Part shown: positions 23,713 through 31,730 of the stretch, piece after piece | How the letters are laid out: the number at the start of each line of letters is the position of its first letter | Position numbering within the stretch: the stretch's first letter is position 1 | Origin: Hyphomicrobiales bacterium | GTDB lineage: Bacteria; Pseudomonadota; Alphaproteobacteria; Rhizobiales; Rhizobiaceae | DNA length: 39,582 nt | Direction: 5' to 3' | Assembly: GCA_900472575.1 (NCBI GenBank) | Contig: UCIV01000051.1 | Span: 1 to 39,582 of the forward strand | Translations under genes and position numbers: made by a program | Notes under the pieces: generated by a model | The model's input: the letters and a program-made list of their open reading frames with translations, nothing else | What the model was told of the DNA's origin: nothing | Databases searched by the model: none

Positions 23713-25425
23713 GTGAAACAGAGCAGATCCACGCGAGGGCGACCCATCGTTGCCCACGCGCTCCAGAAAACACGCAGTGCATTCGTCAATGTTGCGATGA
23801 TCAGTGCGGTTACCAACCTGCTCATGCTGGTTGGGCCGCTCTTTATGATGCAGGTCTATGACCGCGTGTTGACTAGCCGAAGCGTGCCCACCTTGGTGGC
23901 ACTATCCGGTCTGGCTATTGGCCTTTACCTTTTCCTCGGGTTTCTGGAAGTCCTGCGTGCACGGCTCCTCACCCAAATCGGGCAGCGGGTCGAAGAAGAG
24001 CTTGGAAGCCAGACCTTTGGAGCGGTCCTTTCCTTGCCCTTGAGGATGTCGAAAAAAGAAGCCATCTCACAGCCACTCCGGGACCTGGACCAAATTCGCC
24101 AGTTTATGGGCGGGGCTGGGCCGATCGCAATTTGCGACATGCCTTGGTTGCCCTTCTATCTGGCGATCCTGTTTCTGTTTCATCCGTATCTCGGCTGGCT
24201 GGCAGTCGGCGGTGCCCTGTTCCTGATTGTGCTGACGCTGATCAACGAGTTGGTCCTGCGCGATCCCACCCGCCGGCTTGCGCAGCTTGCCAATGCACGA
24301 AGCGACTTCATCGAGGCCGGTCGTCATAATGCTGAAGCGCTTCATGCCATGGGCATGCGGCAGAGCTATGCCAACCGATGGGCCGTCACAAACCGCACCT
24401 ATATCGCAGAACAGCGGAGGACGAGCGATACGACAAGCGGCTTTGCTACTGTCTCGAAGATATTCCGCCTTGCTCTGCAGTCCGCGGTCTTGGCTCTTGG
24501 AGCCTGGCTTGCGATCCAACAGCTGGCATCGCCTGGTGCAATGATCGCATCCTCCATTCTAACGTCGCGCGCATTGGCGCCGATCGAACAGGCGATTGCC
24601 CAGTGGCGTGGTTTCGTCCACGCCAGACAGGCGACAGGGCGCCTTAAACAATTGCTAGAACAGCTTGGCTCGAAACCCGACCCAATGCCGCTCCCCGCAC
24701 CGACGAATGCATTGGCGATAACCGATCTGGCGGTCGCGGCCCCGGGAGCTCTGGCTCCAATGGTACATTCGGTATCCTTCAGCCTGACTGCCGGCCAGGC
24801 CGTCGGAATTATCGGACCGAGTGGTTCCGGAAAATCGACTTTGGCCCGTGCATTGGTTGGCATCTGGCCGCCCGCAAGAGGTTCTGTGCGGCTCGATGGC
24901 GCCGAGATCGACCAATGGGATCCCGATGCGCTTGGCCAATCGATCGGCTACCTCCCACAGGGCGTTGATCTCTTTGACGGCACTATTGCCGAAAACATAG
25001 GACGCTTCAGGCAGGATGCGAAACCTGAGGACATCATTGAGGCCGCGCGATTGGCCGGCGTCCATGACCTGATCCTGTGTCTTCCGGATGGATACGATAC
25101 TCAGATTGGCACGTCTGGAGCAATTCTCTCTGCCGGACAACGCCAGCGCGTCGGATTGGCCCGGGCGTTATTCGGAAATCCTTTCCTCGTTGTTCTCGAC
25201 GAGCCGAATGCGAGCCTGGATGCCGAGGGAGAGAATGCCCTCACCAATGCCATCACGACAATGCGGCAAAAAGGATCAATAGTAGTCGTTATCGCGCATC
25301 GTCCTAATGCGCTCGCAGCTGTCGACCACGCGCTTGTTCTTGCACAAGGCAAGGTGATGGCGTTCGGACCCCGCGACGAGGTCCTGCGCAAAACGACGAT
25401 GCGTGCTGTCGGAGAAAAAACATGA
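23713..25425 (+). CDS. Type I secretion ABC transporter (PrtD/HlyB-like)
   Basis: This 570-residue inner-membrane protein exports RTX proteins using ATP. Residues 25-300 are the six-span membrane domain, starting SAVTNLLMLVGPLFMMQVYDRVL, and no C39 peptidase or other N-terminal domain precedes it, as in PrtD. The nucleotide-binding domain has Walker A GPSGSGKST (368-376), a signature LSAGQ (472-476), Walker B LVVLDEP (492-498) and the switch histidine H529 (IAHRP). The GTG start lies 11 bases after the RTX 2 stop, and the gene overlaps the next by four bases. The gene's first 57 codons are duplicated at 19001. No outer-membrane TolC-type gene is in the window, so that part must be encoded elsewhere. 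Confidence 0.93.
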   Translation: MKQSRSTRGRPIVAHALQKTRSAFVNVAMISAVTNLLMLVGPLFMMQVYDRVLTSRSVPTLVALSGLAIGLYLFLGFLEVLRARLLTQIGQRVEEELGSQTFGAVLSLPLRMSKKEAISQPLRDLDQIRQFMGGAGPIAICDMPWLPFYLAILFLFHPYLGWLAVGGALFLIVLTLINELVLRDPTRRLAQLANARSDFIEAGRHNAEALHAMGMRQSYANRWAVTNRTYIAEQRRTSDTTSGFATVSKIFRLALQSAVLALGAWLAIQQLASPGAMIASSILTSRALAPIEQAIAQWRGFVHARQATGRLKQLLEQLGSKPDPMPLPAPTNALAITDLAVAAPGALAPMVHSVSFSLTAGQAVGIIGPSGSGKSTLARALVGIWPPARGSVRLDGAEIDQWDPDALGQSIGYLPQGVDLFDGTIAENIGRFRQDAKPEDIIEAARLAGVHDLILCLPDGYDTQIGTSGAILSAGQRQRVGLARALFGNPFLVVLDEPNASLDAEGENALTNAITTMRQKGSIVVVIAHRPNALAAVDHALVLAQGKVMAFGPRDEVLRKTTMRAVGEKT

Positions 25426-26726
25426 GCGCTCAGACGCCAAGTGTGGCGGAACATTCAATCCGAAAGATCTCTCGTCTCGCGCTCTTTGCCTGTGTCGCTC
25501 TTGTGGTCGGGGCTGGCGGATGGGCCGCAACAGCCGAGCTTTCTGGTGCGGTCATCGGGACCGGTACCATCGTTGTCGATGGCAACGTCAAGCGCGTCCA
25601 GCACAAGGAAGGCGGCATTGTTGGTGAAATTCTCGTGCGCAATGGGATGAGAGTGGAGGCGGGTGATGTCCTCATCAGGCTCGACGACACGCTCCCGCAG
25701 GCCAATCTGGCGATTGTTGCCAGTCAGATCGATCAGATGACGGCACGTCGTCTGCGCCTGATCGCCGAGCGGGATGATCTGACAAGCATGAAGCCCGTTT
25801 CCACGGTTTCTGGAGTGCCGCACGATGGTGGTGAGTATTTTGCCGCTGAAGAGGCACTGTTTCAGGCAAGAAGGCGAACCGTCGATGGTCAGAAATCGCA
25901 GCTCCGGGAGCAGATCGGTCAGCTCGGTCAGGAAACCCGCGGCCTGACCGTGCGGCGAGATGCAAAATCCGAAGAGCTGGACTGGATCGAACAGGAACTG
26001 ACACGCGTGCGCAGCTTGACCAGCCAAGGCCTCGTCCAGTTCACCAGACTGTCGGAACTTCAACGGGAAAAAGCTCAGCTCGAAGGAGAACGTGGTCAGT
26101 TCATCACCGAAATTGCCCGTGCTTCGATCAGGGTAACCGAGACCGAGCTTCAGATCCTGCAAGTCGATGAGGATCGACGTACGGAAGTTTTGACCGAGCT
26201 GCGCGATGTGGAAAACAAGCTCGCCGAGCTAGCGCAGCAACGGGTTACCGCAAAAGACGAACTCAGCCGTATCAATATTCTATCACCACAAAAGGGTGTG
26301 GTTCACGAACTCGCCGTTCACACCGTCGGCGGTGTCATCCCGTCCGGGGAAACCGTGATGCTAATCGTACCCACCGCGGATGAGCTGGTGGTCGAGGCTC
26401 GCCTTCAGCCGTCCGACATTGATCAGGTCGCGACCGGACAACCGGTAACGCTGCGGTTTTCGGCGTTCAACCAGCGAACGACGCCGGAATTGTTCGGAAG
26501 CGTCACGACCGTCGCGGCCGATCTCGTTTCTAACCCCCAGACAGGCGAGTCTTGGTACACAGCGCGCGTCCATATCCCACAGGAAGAACTGCACCGCCTC
26601 GGCAAGATCACGCTGGTCGCGGGGATGCCGGTGGAAGCCTTCATTCAGACAGGTGATAGATCCGCGCTGTCCTATCTCGTAAAGCCACTCGCTGATCAGA
26701 TCGCGAGAGCAATGAGAGAAGAGTAG
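25422..26726 (+). CDS. Type I secretion membrane-fusion protein (HlyD/PrtE-like)
   Basis: This 434-residue periplasmic adaptor spans from the ABC transporter to TolC. A short cytosolic head is followed by one membrane span (LALFACVALVVGAGGWA, near residues 17-40). Next come the lipoyl half (GTIVVDGNVKRVQHKEGGIV), a long coiled coil (about 95-285), the second lipoyl half (ILSPQKGVVHELAVHTVGGV) and a beta-barrel domain with the RTX-exporter motif LVVEARLQPSDIDQV. The ATGA overlap with the transporter gene shows tight coupling. Length and order are standard for PrtE/HlyD proteins. No terminator is obvious after its TAG. Confidence 0.93.
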   Translation: MSAQTPSVAEHSIRKISRLALFACVALVVGAGGWAATAELSGAVIGTGTIVVDGNVKRVQHKEGGIVGEILVRNGMRVEAGDVLIRLDDTLPQANLAIVASQIDQMTARRLRLIAERDDLTSMKPVSTVSGVPHDGGEYFAAEEALFQARRRTVDGQKSQLREQIGQLGQETRGLTVRRDAKSEELDWIEQELTRVRSLTSQGLVQFTRLSELQREKAQLEGERGQFITEIARASIRVTETELQILQVDEDRRTEVLTELRDVENKLAELAQQRVTAKDELSRINILSPQKGVVHELAVHTVGGVIPSGETVMLIVPTADELVVEARLQPSDIDQVATGQPVTLRFSAFNQRTTPELFGSVTTVAADLVSNPQTGESWYTARVHIPQEELHRLGKITLVAGMPVEAFIQTGDRSALSYLVKPLADQIARAMREE

Positions 26727-26879
26727 GTTGTAACAGGGGCCCGAAACACCGCATCAATTCAATGCGTTACGCGAACACTGAAACCCTAAGGCGATGATTT
26801 CCCAAGTCAATCGAAGTCCGTGTCGACGGTTCCAATCCCATCAAGACCTTATGGCCGAAACGACTTCCACTATACAAAT

Positions 26880-26928
26880 CCGTAACGACACCATCGTTAC
26901 GAGGCTTGTAACGATGGTGTCGTTACGG
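26880..26928. promoter_or_regulatory. Doubly palindromic operator of the toxin-antitoxin operon
   Basis: A perfect 21-base inverted repeat (26880-26900 and 26908-26928) has a 7-base loop. Each arm is itself a palindrome, GTAACGA-CACCA-TCGTTAC, so the region holds four GTAACGA half-sites in symmetrical order. It ends at a TATATA (-10-like, 26929 on) ahead of the DUF1778 gene. Ribbon-helix-helix antitoxins bind such repeated half-sites to repress their own operon. The same hairpin could form in RNA. Confidence 0.75.
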
Positions 26929-26958
26929 TATATAGCGTCATCAGATTTGGAGTTACCC

Positions 26959-27249
26959 ATGCCGACGTCACAGACGAGCAAAAATGTGGACGCAAGTGTT
27001 CCACTAAATATCCGCATCAAACCCGCGACGCGCAATCTCATCGACCGCGCAGCTGAGCTGCTTGGCAAGACGCGGACGGATTTCATGCTGGAGGCCTCCG
27101 AACGCCGCGCCGAGGAAGTGTTGCTTGACCGTACCGTCTTCACGGTTAGACCCGAGGCCTATGCTGAATACCTTGCCCGGCTCGATGCGCCCGCGCAAGC
27201 GAATGAACGTCTGAAACGCACGATGTCGATCAAAGCTCCGTGGGGATAA
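26959..27249 (+). CDS. DUF1778-family antitoxin (TacA-like, ribbon-helix-helix)
   Basis: This 96-residue protein has the ribbon-helix-helix start PLNIRIKPATRNLIDRAAE and the family segment LLGKTRTDFMLEASERRAEEVLLDR, followed by a C-terminal tail (YAEYLARLDAP) that wraps the partner toxin in this family. The start is set at ATG 26959, with TTGGAG six bases upstream; the longer open frame from 26794 crosses the operator and is not credible. The protein should dimerise, bind the palindromic operator just upstream, and neutralise the acetyltransferase encoded three bases downstream. Confidence 0.9.
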   Translation: MPTSQTSKNVDASVPLNIRIKPATRNLIDRAAELLGKTRTDFMLEASERRAEEVLLDRTVFTVRPEAYAEYLARLDAPAQANERLKRTMSIKAPWG

Positions 27250-27252
27250 GGC

Positions 27253-27750
27253 GTGATCCTTGTTTCCCCGGCTCCCTTGGCCGAAAATCATGAGCTTTTC
27301 GACTTTAATTCTGGTGTTCCGGAGCTGGATAATTGGCTGCGCCGAAGAGCGCGAGCCAACCAAGTGGGCGGTGCGTCTCGTACTTTCGTTGTCTGTGAGG
27401 AGAATCGTGTCGTTGCTTATTACGCTCTCGCCTCCGGAGCGGTGAGGACACCGGAAGCACCAGGCCGCTTCAAGCGAAACATGCCAGATCCGATCCCGGT
27501 CGCTGTACTTGCTCGACTTGCTATCGACCTTTCCTATCAGGGTCGCGGTATCGGTCGGGCGCTGGTGCGTGATGCAGGCCTGCGTCTACTCAACGCCGCT
27601 GAAATCCTCGGTATCCGCGGCATACTGGTGCACGCGATATCAGATGACGCGCGTGCTTTCTATGAGGCTGTTGGATTTATGCCATCTCCGTCCGATCCGA
27701 TGATGCTGATGATTGGATTGCAAGATCTCAGCAACGCACTGAACGCGTAG
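27253..27750 (+). CDS. GNAT-family acetyltransferase toxin (TacT-like)
   Basis: This 165-residue GNAT protein has the acetyl-CoA binding loop in LARLAIDLSYQGRGIGRALV and the FYEAVGF tyrosine segment used in catalysis. Toxins of this family, paired with DUF1778 antitoxins, acetylate the amino acid on charged tRNAs and so stop translation; which tRNA is attacked cannot be read from the sequence. The N-terminal FDFNSGVPELDNWLRRRA is typical of the TacT group. It starts at GTG 27253, with GGGGATAAG upstream, directly after the antitoxin stop. The pair forms a complete module, probably there for maintenance of this DNA or for stress-induced growth arrest. Confidence 0.9.
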   Translation: MILVSPAPLAENHELFDFNSGVPELDNWLRRRARANQVGGASRTFVVCEENRVVAYYALASGAVRTPEAPGRFKRNMPDPIPVAVLARLAIDLSYQGRGIGRALVRDAGLRLLNAAEILGIRGILVHAISDDARAFYEAVGFMPSPSDPMMLMIGLQDLSNALNA

Positions 27751-28186
27751 GCGGTATCCTCGCACGTTCGCTTTTATGTAGAGCGAATATATACCCCGCG
27801 AGCTCTCAAAACCTACCGTCCGGACTGCTTATCAGCGATTGCAATGAATTGGATGCTTAAACGCCGACGTCTGCCCGAAAGAGTGGGGAGGGACCGGCGT
27901 ATTGTAATGTTAACTGTCAAGTAATCGCCCTTCCGGTCCAGACACGGCCTCGATGAAGTTCGCGCGAATTCAATGTCTTAGTGTAATCCAACATCGGTTC
28001 GCTGGTTCGTCTCCCATTAAGGCGAAAGGTTGGGCCTCGTACCCTTGCGGGCCAGTACGTTGATAGAAGCCAGTGTTGTAGATGCCTCCATGGGAGCAAT
28101 TCCTCCAAACCCAGCTTTAGCAGGATGAAGTGTGACGCAGCCGCCAGAATGCGATCCGAGTTCCAAGCGTAAGATGGAGGCGCCTT
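27751..28186. other. Intergenic stretch with no supported gene
   Basis: These 436 bases separate the GNAT gene from the tail of the efflux operon on the other strand. A 63-codon frame on the reverse strand (27917-28108) has no recognisable family and poor composition. A weak hairpin (TTCGCT 27767-27772 with AGCGAA 27782-27787) follows the GNAT gene. Nothing else was seen. Confidence 0.4.
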
Positions 28187-29065
28187 TTAGTTTTTATTCG
28201 GTTCAACTGAAACCGTTGCGGTCCTCCCGGCAATCAGCCGAACTGTATTCGGGACAGTGTCGAGCTCAATCCGCACCGGGATGCGCTGGGCGAGACGGAC
28301 CCAGGAAAATGTCGGAGCCACGCTTGCGAGTGAGCCCATGGGTTCGCTGCGCTCCCGGTCTTCGATGCCGGCTGCGATACCTGCGACACGGCCGCTGACT
28401 GATTGCGGTTCTCCCATGATGTCGACCTTCACCCGGTCGCCGATATGGATCCTTGGTAGTTTTGTTTCCTCAAAGTACCCCGCCACGTAAACAGCCTGGC
28501 TTTCGATGAGCACTCCGACCGCATTTCCGGCGGAAACATAATTGCCAGCACGGAGAGCGAAATTCGTGATTTTCCCCGAGGCCGGGGCTCTCACGATTGT
28601 CCGGTCAAGATTAAGCTTCGCCAGATCAAGGGCGACGAGCGCCGATTGATGGGCGGCATCTGCCTGGTGCATCTGGCCTTCTGCGTGCTGCCGCTCTTTC
28701 AAGCTCGCCGCCTCTCTGGACACGAGCACCTGATATCTTTCAAAGTCAATTCTGGCGAGCTCCGCCGCAGCCTTCGTACTTTGTACCTGAGCCTCTGCCT
28801 CGCGCGCCGCAAGTTCAAAGCGGTCCGTTTCGATCCGAAATAAGGGCATTCCTTTCTCGACCTGAGAATTGTCGGAGACCAGAACCGCAGCGACTGGTCC
28901 GGAGACATCCGGTGCCAGTCGGACAAAATCCGCCCGGACACGAGCGTCCCGTGTCCACGGCGCCTCCATATAGAATGACCACAGGTGCCAGCTGAGCACC
29001 GCCGCGCAAGTCACCATGGATAAGGTCAACAGGGCTTTGCCCGAGGTGATCGTGAAGTTTTTCAT
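28187..29065 (-). CDS. HlyD-family efflux adaptor (AaeA/EmrA-like)
   Basis: This 292-residue membrane-fusion protein has one N-terminal span (ALLTLSMVTCAAVLSWHLW, residues about 10-28), then YMEAPWTRDARVRAD, the hallmark of the AaeA/EmrA group. A lipoyl domain (GPVAAVLVSDNSQVEKG) and a short coiled coil follow. The second lipoyl half is IVRAPASGKITNFALRAGNYV, then a barrel domain (AVYVAGYFEETKL). It should connect the FUSC-family transporter to an outer-membrane channel for export of aromatic acids or drugs. Its ATG overlaps the end of the DUF1656 gene by four bases, so it is the last gene of the operon. Confidence 0.9.
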   Translation of the reverse strand: MKNFTITSGKALLTLSMVTCAAVLSWHLWSFYMEAPWTRDARVRADFVRLAPDVSGPVAAVLVSDNSQVEKGMPLFRIETDRFELAAREAEAQVQSTKAAAELARIDFERYQVLVSREAASLKERQHAEGQMHQADAAHQSALVALDLAKLNLDRTIVRAPASGKITNFALRAGNYVSAGNAVGVLIESQAVYVAGYFEETKLPRIHIGDRVKVDIMGEPQSVSGRVAGIAAGIEDRERSEPMGSLASVAPTFSWVRLAQRIPVRIELDTVPNTVRLIAGRTATVSVEPNKN

Positions 29066-29271
29066 GTCTGCAACCAGTTAAGAATGGCAGATAGCCCGCC
29101 AACGAGGTTGATGTAGAGTGCGAGATTGAACAAGGAGGAGTGCCAGACGGCGCGATAGAGACCGATCCGCACGAAAAGCGCCGTCATCATGCGGAAGAGA
29201 ACGTAGGCACCTAGTGCGAGCGCCGAAAGCCTTGGCAGGAAGACCCCATAGAAATCGAGTTGTTCGGTCAC
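29062..29271 (-). CDS. DUF1656 (AaeX-like) small membrane protein
   Basis: This 69-residue protein has two hydrophobic spans, one around FLPRLSALALGAYVLFRM and one around LFNLALYINLVGGLSAIL, with the family start TEQLDFYGVFLP. In E. coli aaeX sits with aaeA and aaeB, and the same three-gene order is seen here. The genes are joined by four-base ATGA overlaps on both sides. Its molecular role in the efflux complex is unknown. Confidence 0.88.
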   Translation of the reverse strand: MTEQLDFYGVFLPRLSALALGAYVLFRMMTALFVRIGLYRAVWHSSLFNLALYINLVGGLSAILNWLQT

Positions 29272-31298
29272 ACGGCATTCCTTTTTGAGAGAGGAATTAT
29301 CAAGGCCGGCGGATCAGCCTCGGGGGCGAGGCACACACGAAGAGCGGCCGCGTATACGACGAGCGCCGTGTCGGCGTCGGTTGCGGTCGTACCGCTAAGT
29401 GAAAGGATAAGGTCGTCGATCAGCATGATCGTATGACTTAGCGCTTCACCTCGCTCGGCGGGCGCAAGCCTGTAGAGGATCTCAAGCCCGGAGAAGATAG
29501 ATTCCGCCTTGAGGCGGATCAGCATTGACGCTTCTTCATACGGCTCTTGCATCGCTTTCATATTCAGTCCCGTCCGCAAATCCCTCATCAGGTCGGCGGC
29601 GGCGGTGTCCGAGGTGGGAGGGAGTTTCGCCGCCCTGGCCGCAAACAGGCCTGCCACATCGATCACGTGGTGGTGCGTGACATGCGGGTCGGTATGTTGG
29701 CCGGAGGCGATGCTGACGACGCGCCTCTGGACCACCGAGAACAGCCTCCGGGCATTTGTCTCAGCCTTCACTGATCGGAAAATGCTGCAGACCACGATCG
29801 TCCAGACCATCGCGAGACCAGTTGCGACGCTCGAATTTACAAAGGTCGCGAAGTCGGCGTTCTGATGTGCCTGGAGTGTGAGAAGAAGCGGAAAGTTAAT
29901 GCAAAGCCCCATTCCGACGATCGCGAGCGAAGGCACGGCGAGGCAAATTCCGGCAGGGATCAGGAACAGCCCGAGGGCGGCGACGAGCGGTAGGACGCCG
30001 TCGATTATAGGCAGAACTGCAAAGCCGTAGACGAAGGCTGCGATAATCGCACCGATTGTCACGCTGACGAATTTGCGCATGGCTGGCACAGGATCATCCA
30101 TGGTCGCAAGGAGGCTGCACAGAACGCCCGAAATCTGGGCAAATGTCATCCCGTCGGTCCAGCCACTTGCAATCCAGAAGACCATGGAGGTTGCTAGGCA
30201 GATTGCGACGGCTAGGGCTGCGAGCGACGCCATGCCGATGTCACGATGCGGTCCTGTCACCGGGTCGCGAGATGCAACGCGGCGAGCGGCTCTCCCGGCA
30301 TTGTCTTCGTTCAATGCGTCCCGAAGGGATCGGCATTCGCGCGAAACCTCAACAATATCCCGTAGGTTACGCGCAACATTAACAAGGAGCAGGCTTTCCC
30401 ATGATCGAGGCGCTTCAAAAGAGGCTGGCAGATCAGTTTTGGCCGTCGAGATCCCGGATACGCTTGTTGGCGACGATCCGAGCGCATCGATTACGGACAC
30501 GGCCTGCTTTGCCTGCGCGCTGTCCAACTTGGCCAGTGCACGTCGCAGATCCTCGATCTCGCTGAACAATGGAAGGAAGGACACCATCCGGTGCTGAAGC
30601 GATCTTACCAGCGTAATGGCATGGCGGTACCTCGATCCGTCATACTGAAGGTGGGTTGTGAATGACCGCAGGTCTGCCGCATCTGCCGCCAAGGCGTATC
30701 GCTCCGCTCTGCTTCGAGCTTTGTCCTGCTCGGCAGTTGCGGTTGCCGTAAAAAGCGCTTGCGCCCTTGCAATCCAGGCATCGATCCTCCCCAAGAGGAT
30801 TGTTCCGACATGAACCGGAAGAACAACGTGGCTGACGATCGAGGCGCACAGGATCGCAAGCCCGATCTCCTCGACGCGGGAGACGACCGTGTCGAACGTA
30901 TTCGCCGGCGCCGTGACCAATGGCAGCCCGGCAAGAAGTACCGTGTATCCGGCAAGAAGCGGCGCATAGCTGCGAGGCGTGCGATCGAGAAGGCTGATGA
31001 ACGTGCACCCTGATACCCAGGCGATGATAGCTGCAGACAACAGGATCGGCTCGTTCACGAGGTTGGGGACCAAAATAAGTGTCGCGGCGCCACCGATCAC
31101 AGTACCCACCATGCGGTAGAGCGATTTCGATGAGATTGCGCCGGACAGCGGATGAGCAACGATGTAAACGGTTGCCACCGCCCAGAACGGTCGCGGCAGA
31201 TCGAACCTGACGGCGATGTAATAGGCGAGCATGGCCGCCAGGAATGTCTTTAACGAAAAGAGCACGTTGCCGGTGGAGACAACCGGTCGAGTGCTCAT
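29268..31298 (-). CDS. FUSC-family inner-membrane efflux protein (AaeB-like)
   Basis: This 676-residue protein has the two-block layout of the FUSC/AaeB family. An N-terminal membrane block (LFSLKTFLAAMLAYYIAVRFDLPRPFW is the signature; residues about 10-165) is followed by a cytosolic region (about 165-350), a second block of spans (about 360-510) and a C-terminal cytosolic domain. AaeB-type proteins export p-hydroxybenzoate and related aromatic carboxylic acids; the actual substrate here is unknown. It overlaps both neighbours by four bases and is divergent from an AraC-family regulator that probably controls it. Confidence 0.9.
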   Translation of the reverse strand: MSTRPVVSTGNVLFSLKTFLAAMLAYYIAVRFDLPRPFWAVATVYIVAHPLSGAISSKSLYRMVGTVIGGAATLILVPNLVNEPILLSAAIIAWVSGCTFISLLDRTPRSYAPLLAGYTVLLAGLPLVTAPANTFDTVVSRVEEIGLAILCASIVSHVVLPVHVGTILLGRIDAWIARAQALFTATATAEQDKARSRAERYALAADAADLRSFTTHLQYDGSRYRHAITLVRSLQHRMVSFLPLFSEIEDLRRALAKLDSAQAKQAVSVIDALGSSPTSVSGISTAKTDLPASFEAPRSWESLLLVNVARNLRDIVEVSRECRSLRDALNEDNAGRAARRVASRDPVTGPHRDIGMASLAALAVAICLATSMVFWIASGWTDGMTFAQISGVLCSLLATMDDPVPAMRKFVSVTIGAIIAAFVYGFAVLPIIDGVLPLVAALGLFLIPAGICLAVPSLAIVGMGLCINFPLLLTLQAHQNADFATFVNSSVATGLAMVWTIVVCSIFRSVKAETNARRLFSVVQRRVVSIASGQHTDPHVTHHHVIDVAGLFAARAAKLPPTSDTAAADLMRDLRTGLNMKAMQEPYEEASMLIRLKAESIFSGLEILYRLAPAERGEALSHTIMLIDDLILSLSGTTATDADTALVVYAAALRVCLAPEADPPALIIPLSKRNAV

Positions 31299-31660
31299 GA
31301 GTCCTCTCCGGACGAGTTATCCCTTCGCGAGGCGCCTTGCTCATTTACTGTGTCGGCAAGGCCGTAGAGTTCGGGCGACACATAGCAGAAGAACGTCGCC
31401 GCGATGCAAGCATGCATATATGCTTCGACCGGCTCGATGCAGTAAAAAGACGGCTGGGTTGACGACTGGTGTGCAAAGAACCCGCGAACCCTTGCAAAAA
31501 TGGCTTTCGTCGTCCTCCGCGCGCCGGATCCCAGACTGAACAGGATACAGGGATAGAGTGCCGGCAAGATGCCATCGCCAACATCGCGTTTCTGAGCCAA
31601 GCGAAATTCGGTCTGGACGATATCACACCACCAATGGGAGGAAGGTTCGTATAGTGCCAT
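31295..31660 (-). CDS. Unknown first gene of the efflux operon (121 aa)
   Basis: The start is set at ATG 31660 because GGAG lies seven bases upstream; starts further out run into that site. The product begins MALYEPSSHWWCDIVQTEF, has a moderately hydrophobic stretch PALYPCILFSLGSGA, and near the end YMHACIAATFFCYVSPELYG, one possible membrane span with cysteines. I do not recognise a family. Its stop overlaps the FUSC start by four bases, the same arrangement as between the other genes of this operon, which is good evidence that it is real and translated. It is not part of the usual aaeXAB set. Confidence 0.6.
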   Translation of the reverse strand: MALYEPSSHWWCDIVQTEFRLAQKRDVGDGILPALYPCILFSLGSGARRTTKAIFARVRGFFAHQSSTQPSFYCIEPVEAYMHACIAATFFCYVSPELYGLADTVNEQGASRRDNSSGEDS

Positions 31661-31667
31661 AGACATT

Positions 31668-31685
31668 CTCCGAATTCTTTCGGAG
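31668..31685. promoter_or_regulatory. Inverted repeat between efflux operon and regulator
   Basis: CTCCGAA (31668-31674) and TTCGGAG (31679-31685) form a 7-base inverted repeat with a 4-base spacer. It lies in the 70-base divergent region and next to the ribosome binding site of the 31660 gene. It could be an operator for the AraC-family protein, but AraC sites are usually direct repeats, so this is uncertain. Confidence 0.35.
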
Positions 31686-31730
31686 GACACTATCGACAAG
31701 GCGGCGAGGGGAATTTAGAGATATCATCTA

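Noticed and set aside
26794..26958. Longer N-terminus for the DUF1778 antitoxin
   Set aside because: It would translate through the palindromic operator and the likely promoter; ATG 26959 has a proper ribosome site and the family start.
27917..28108. 63-codon reverse-strand frame beginning MEELLPWRHLQHW
   Set aside because: The ELLPW start briefly recalls the end of IS66-type transposases, but the rest does not fit and no inverted repeats or partner frames are present.
29509..31013. Several forward frames over the FUSC gene
   Set aside because: They are antisense shadows of the efflux gene with low-complexity Arg/Ser-rich content.
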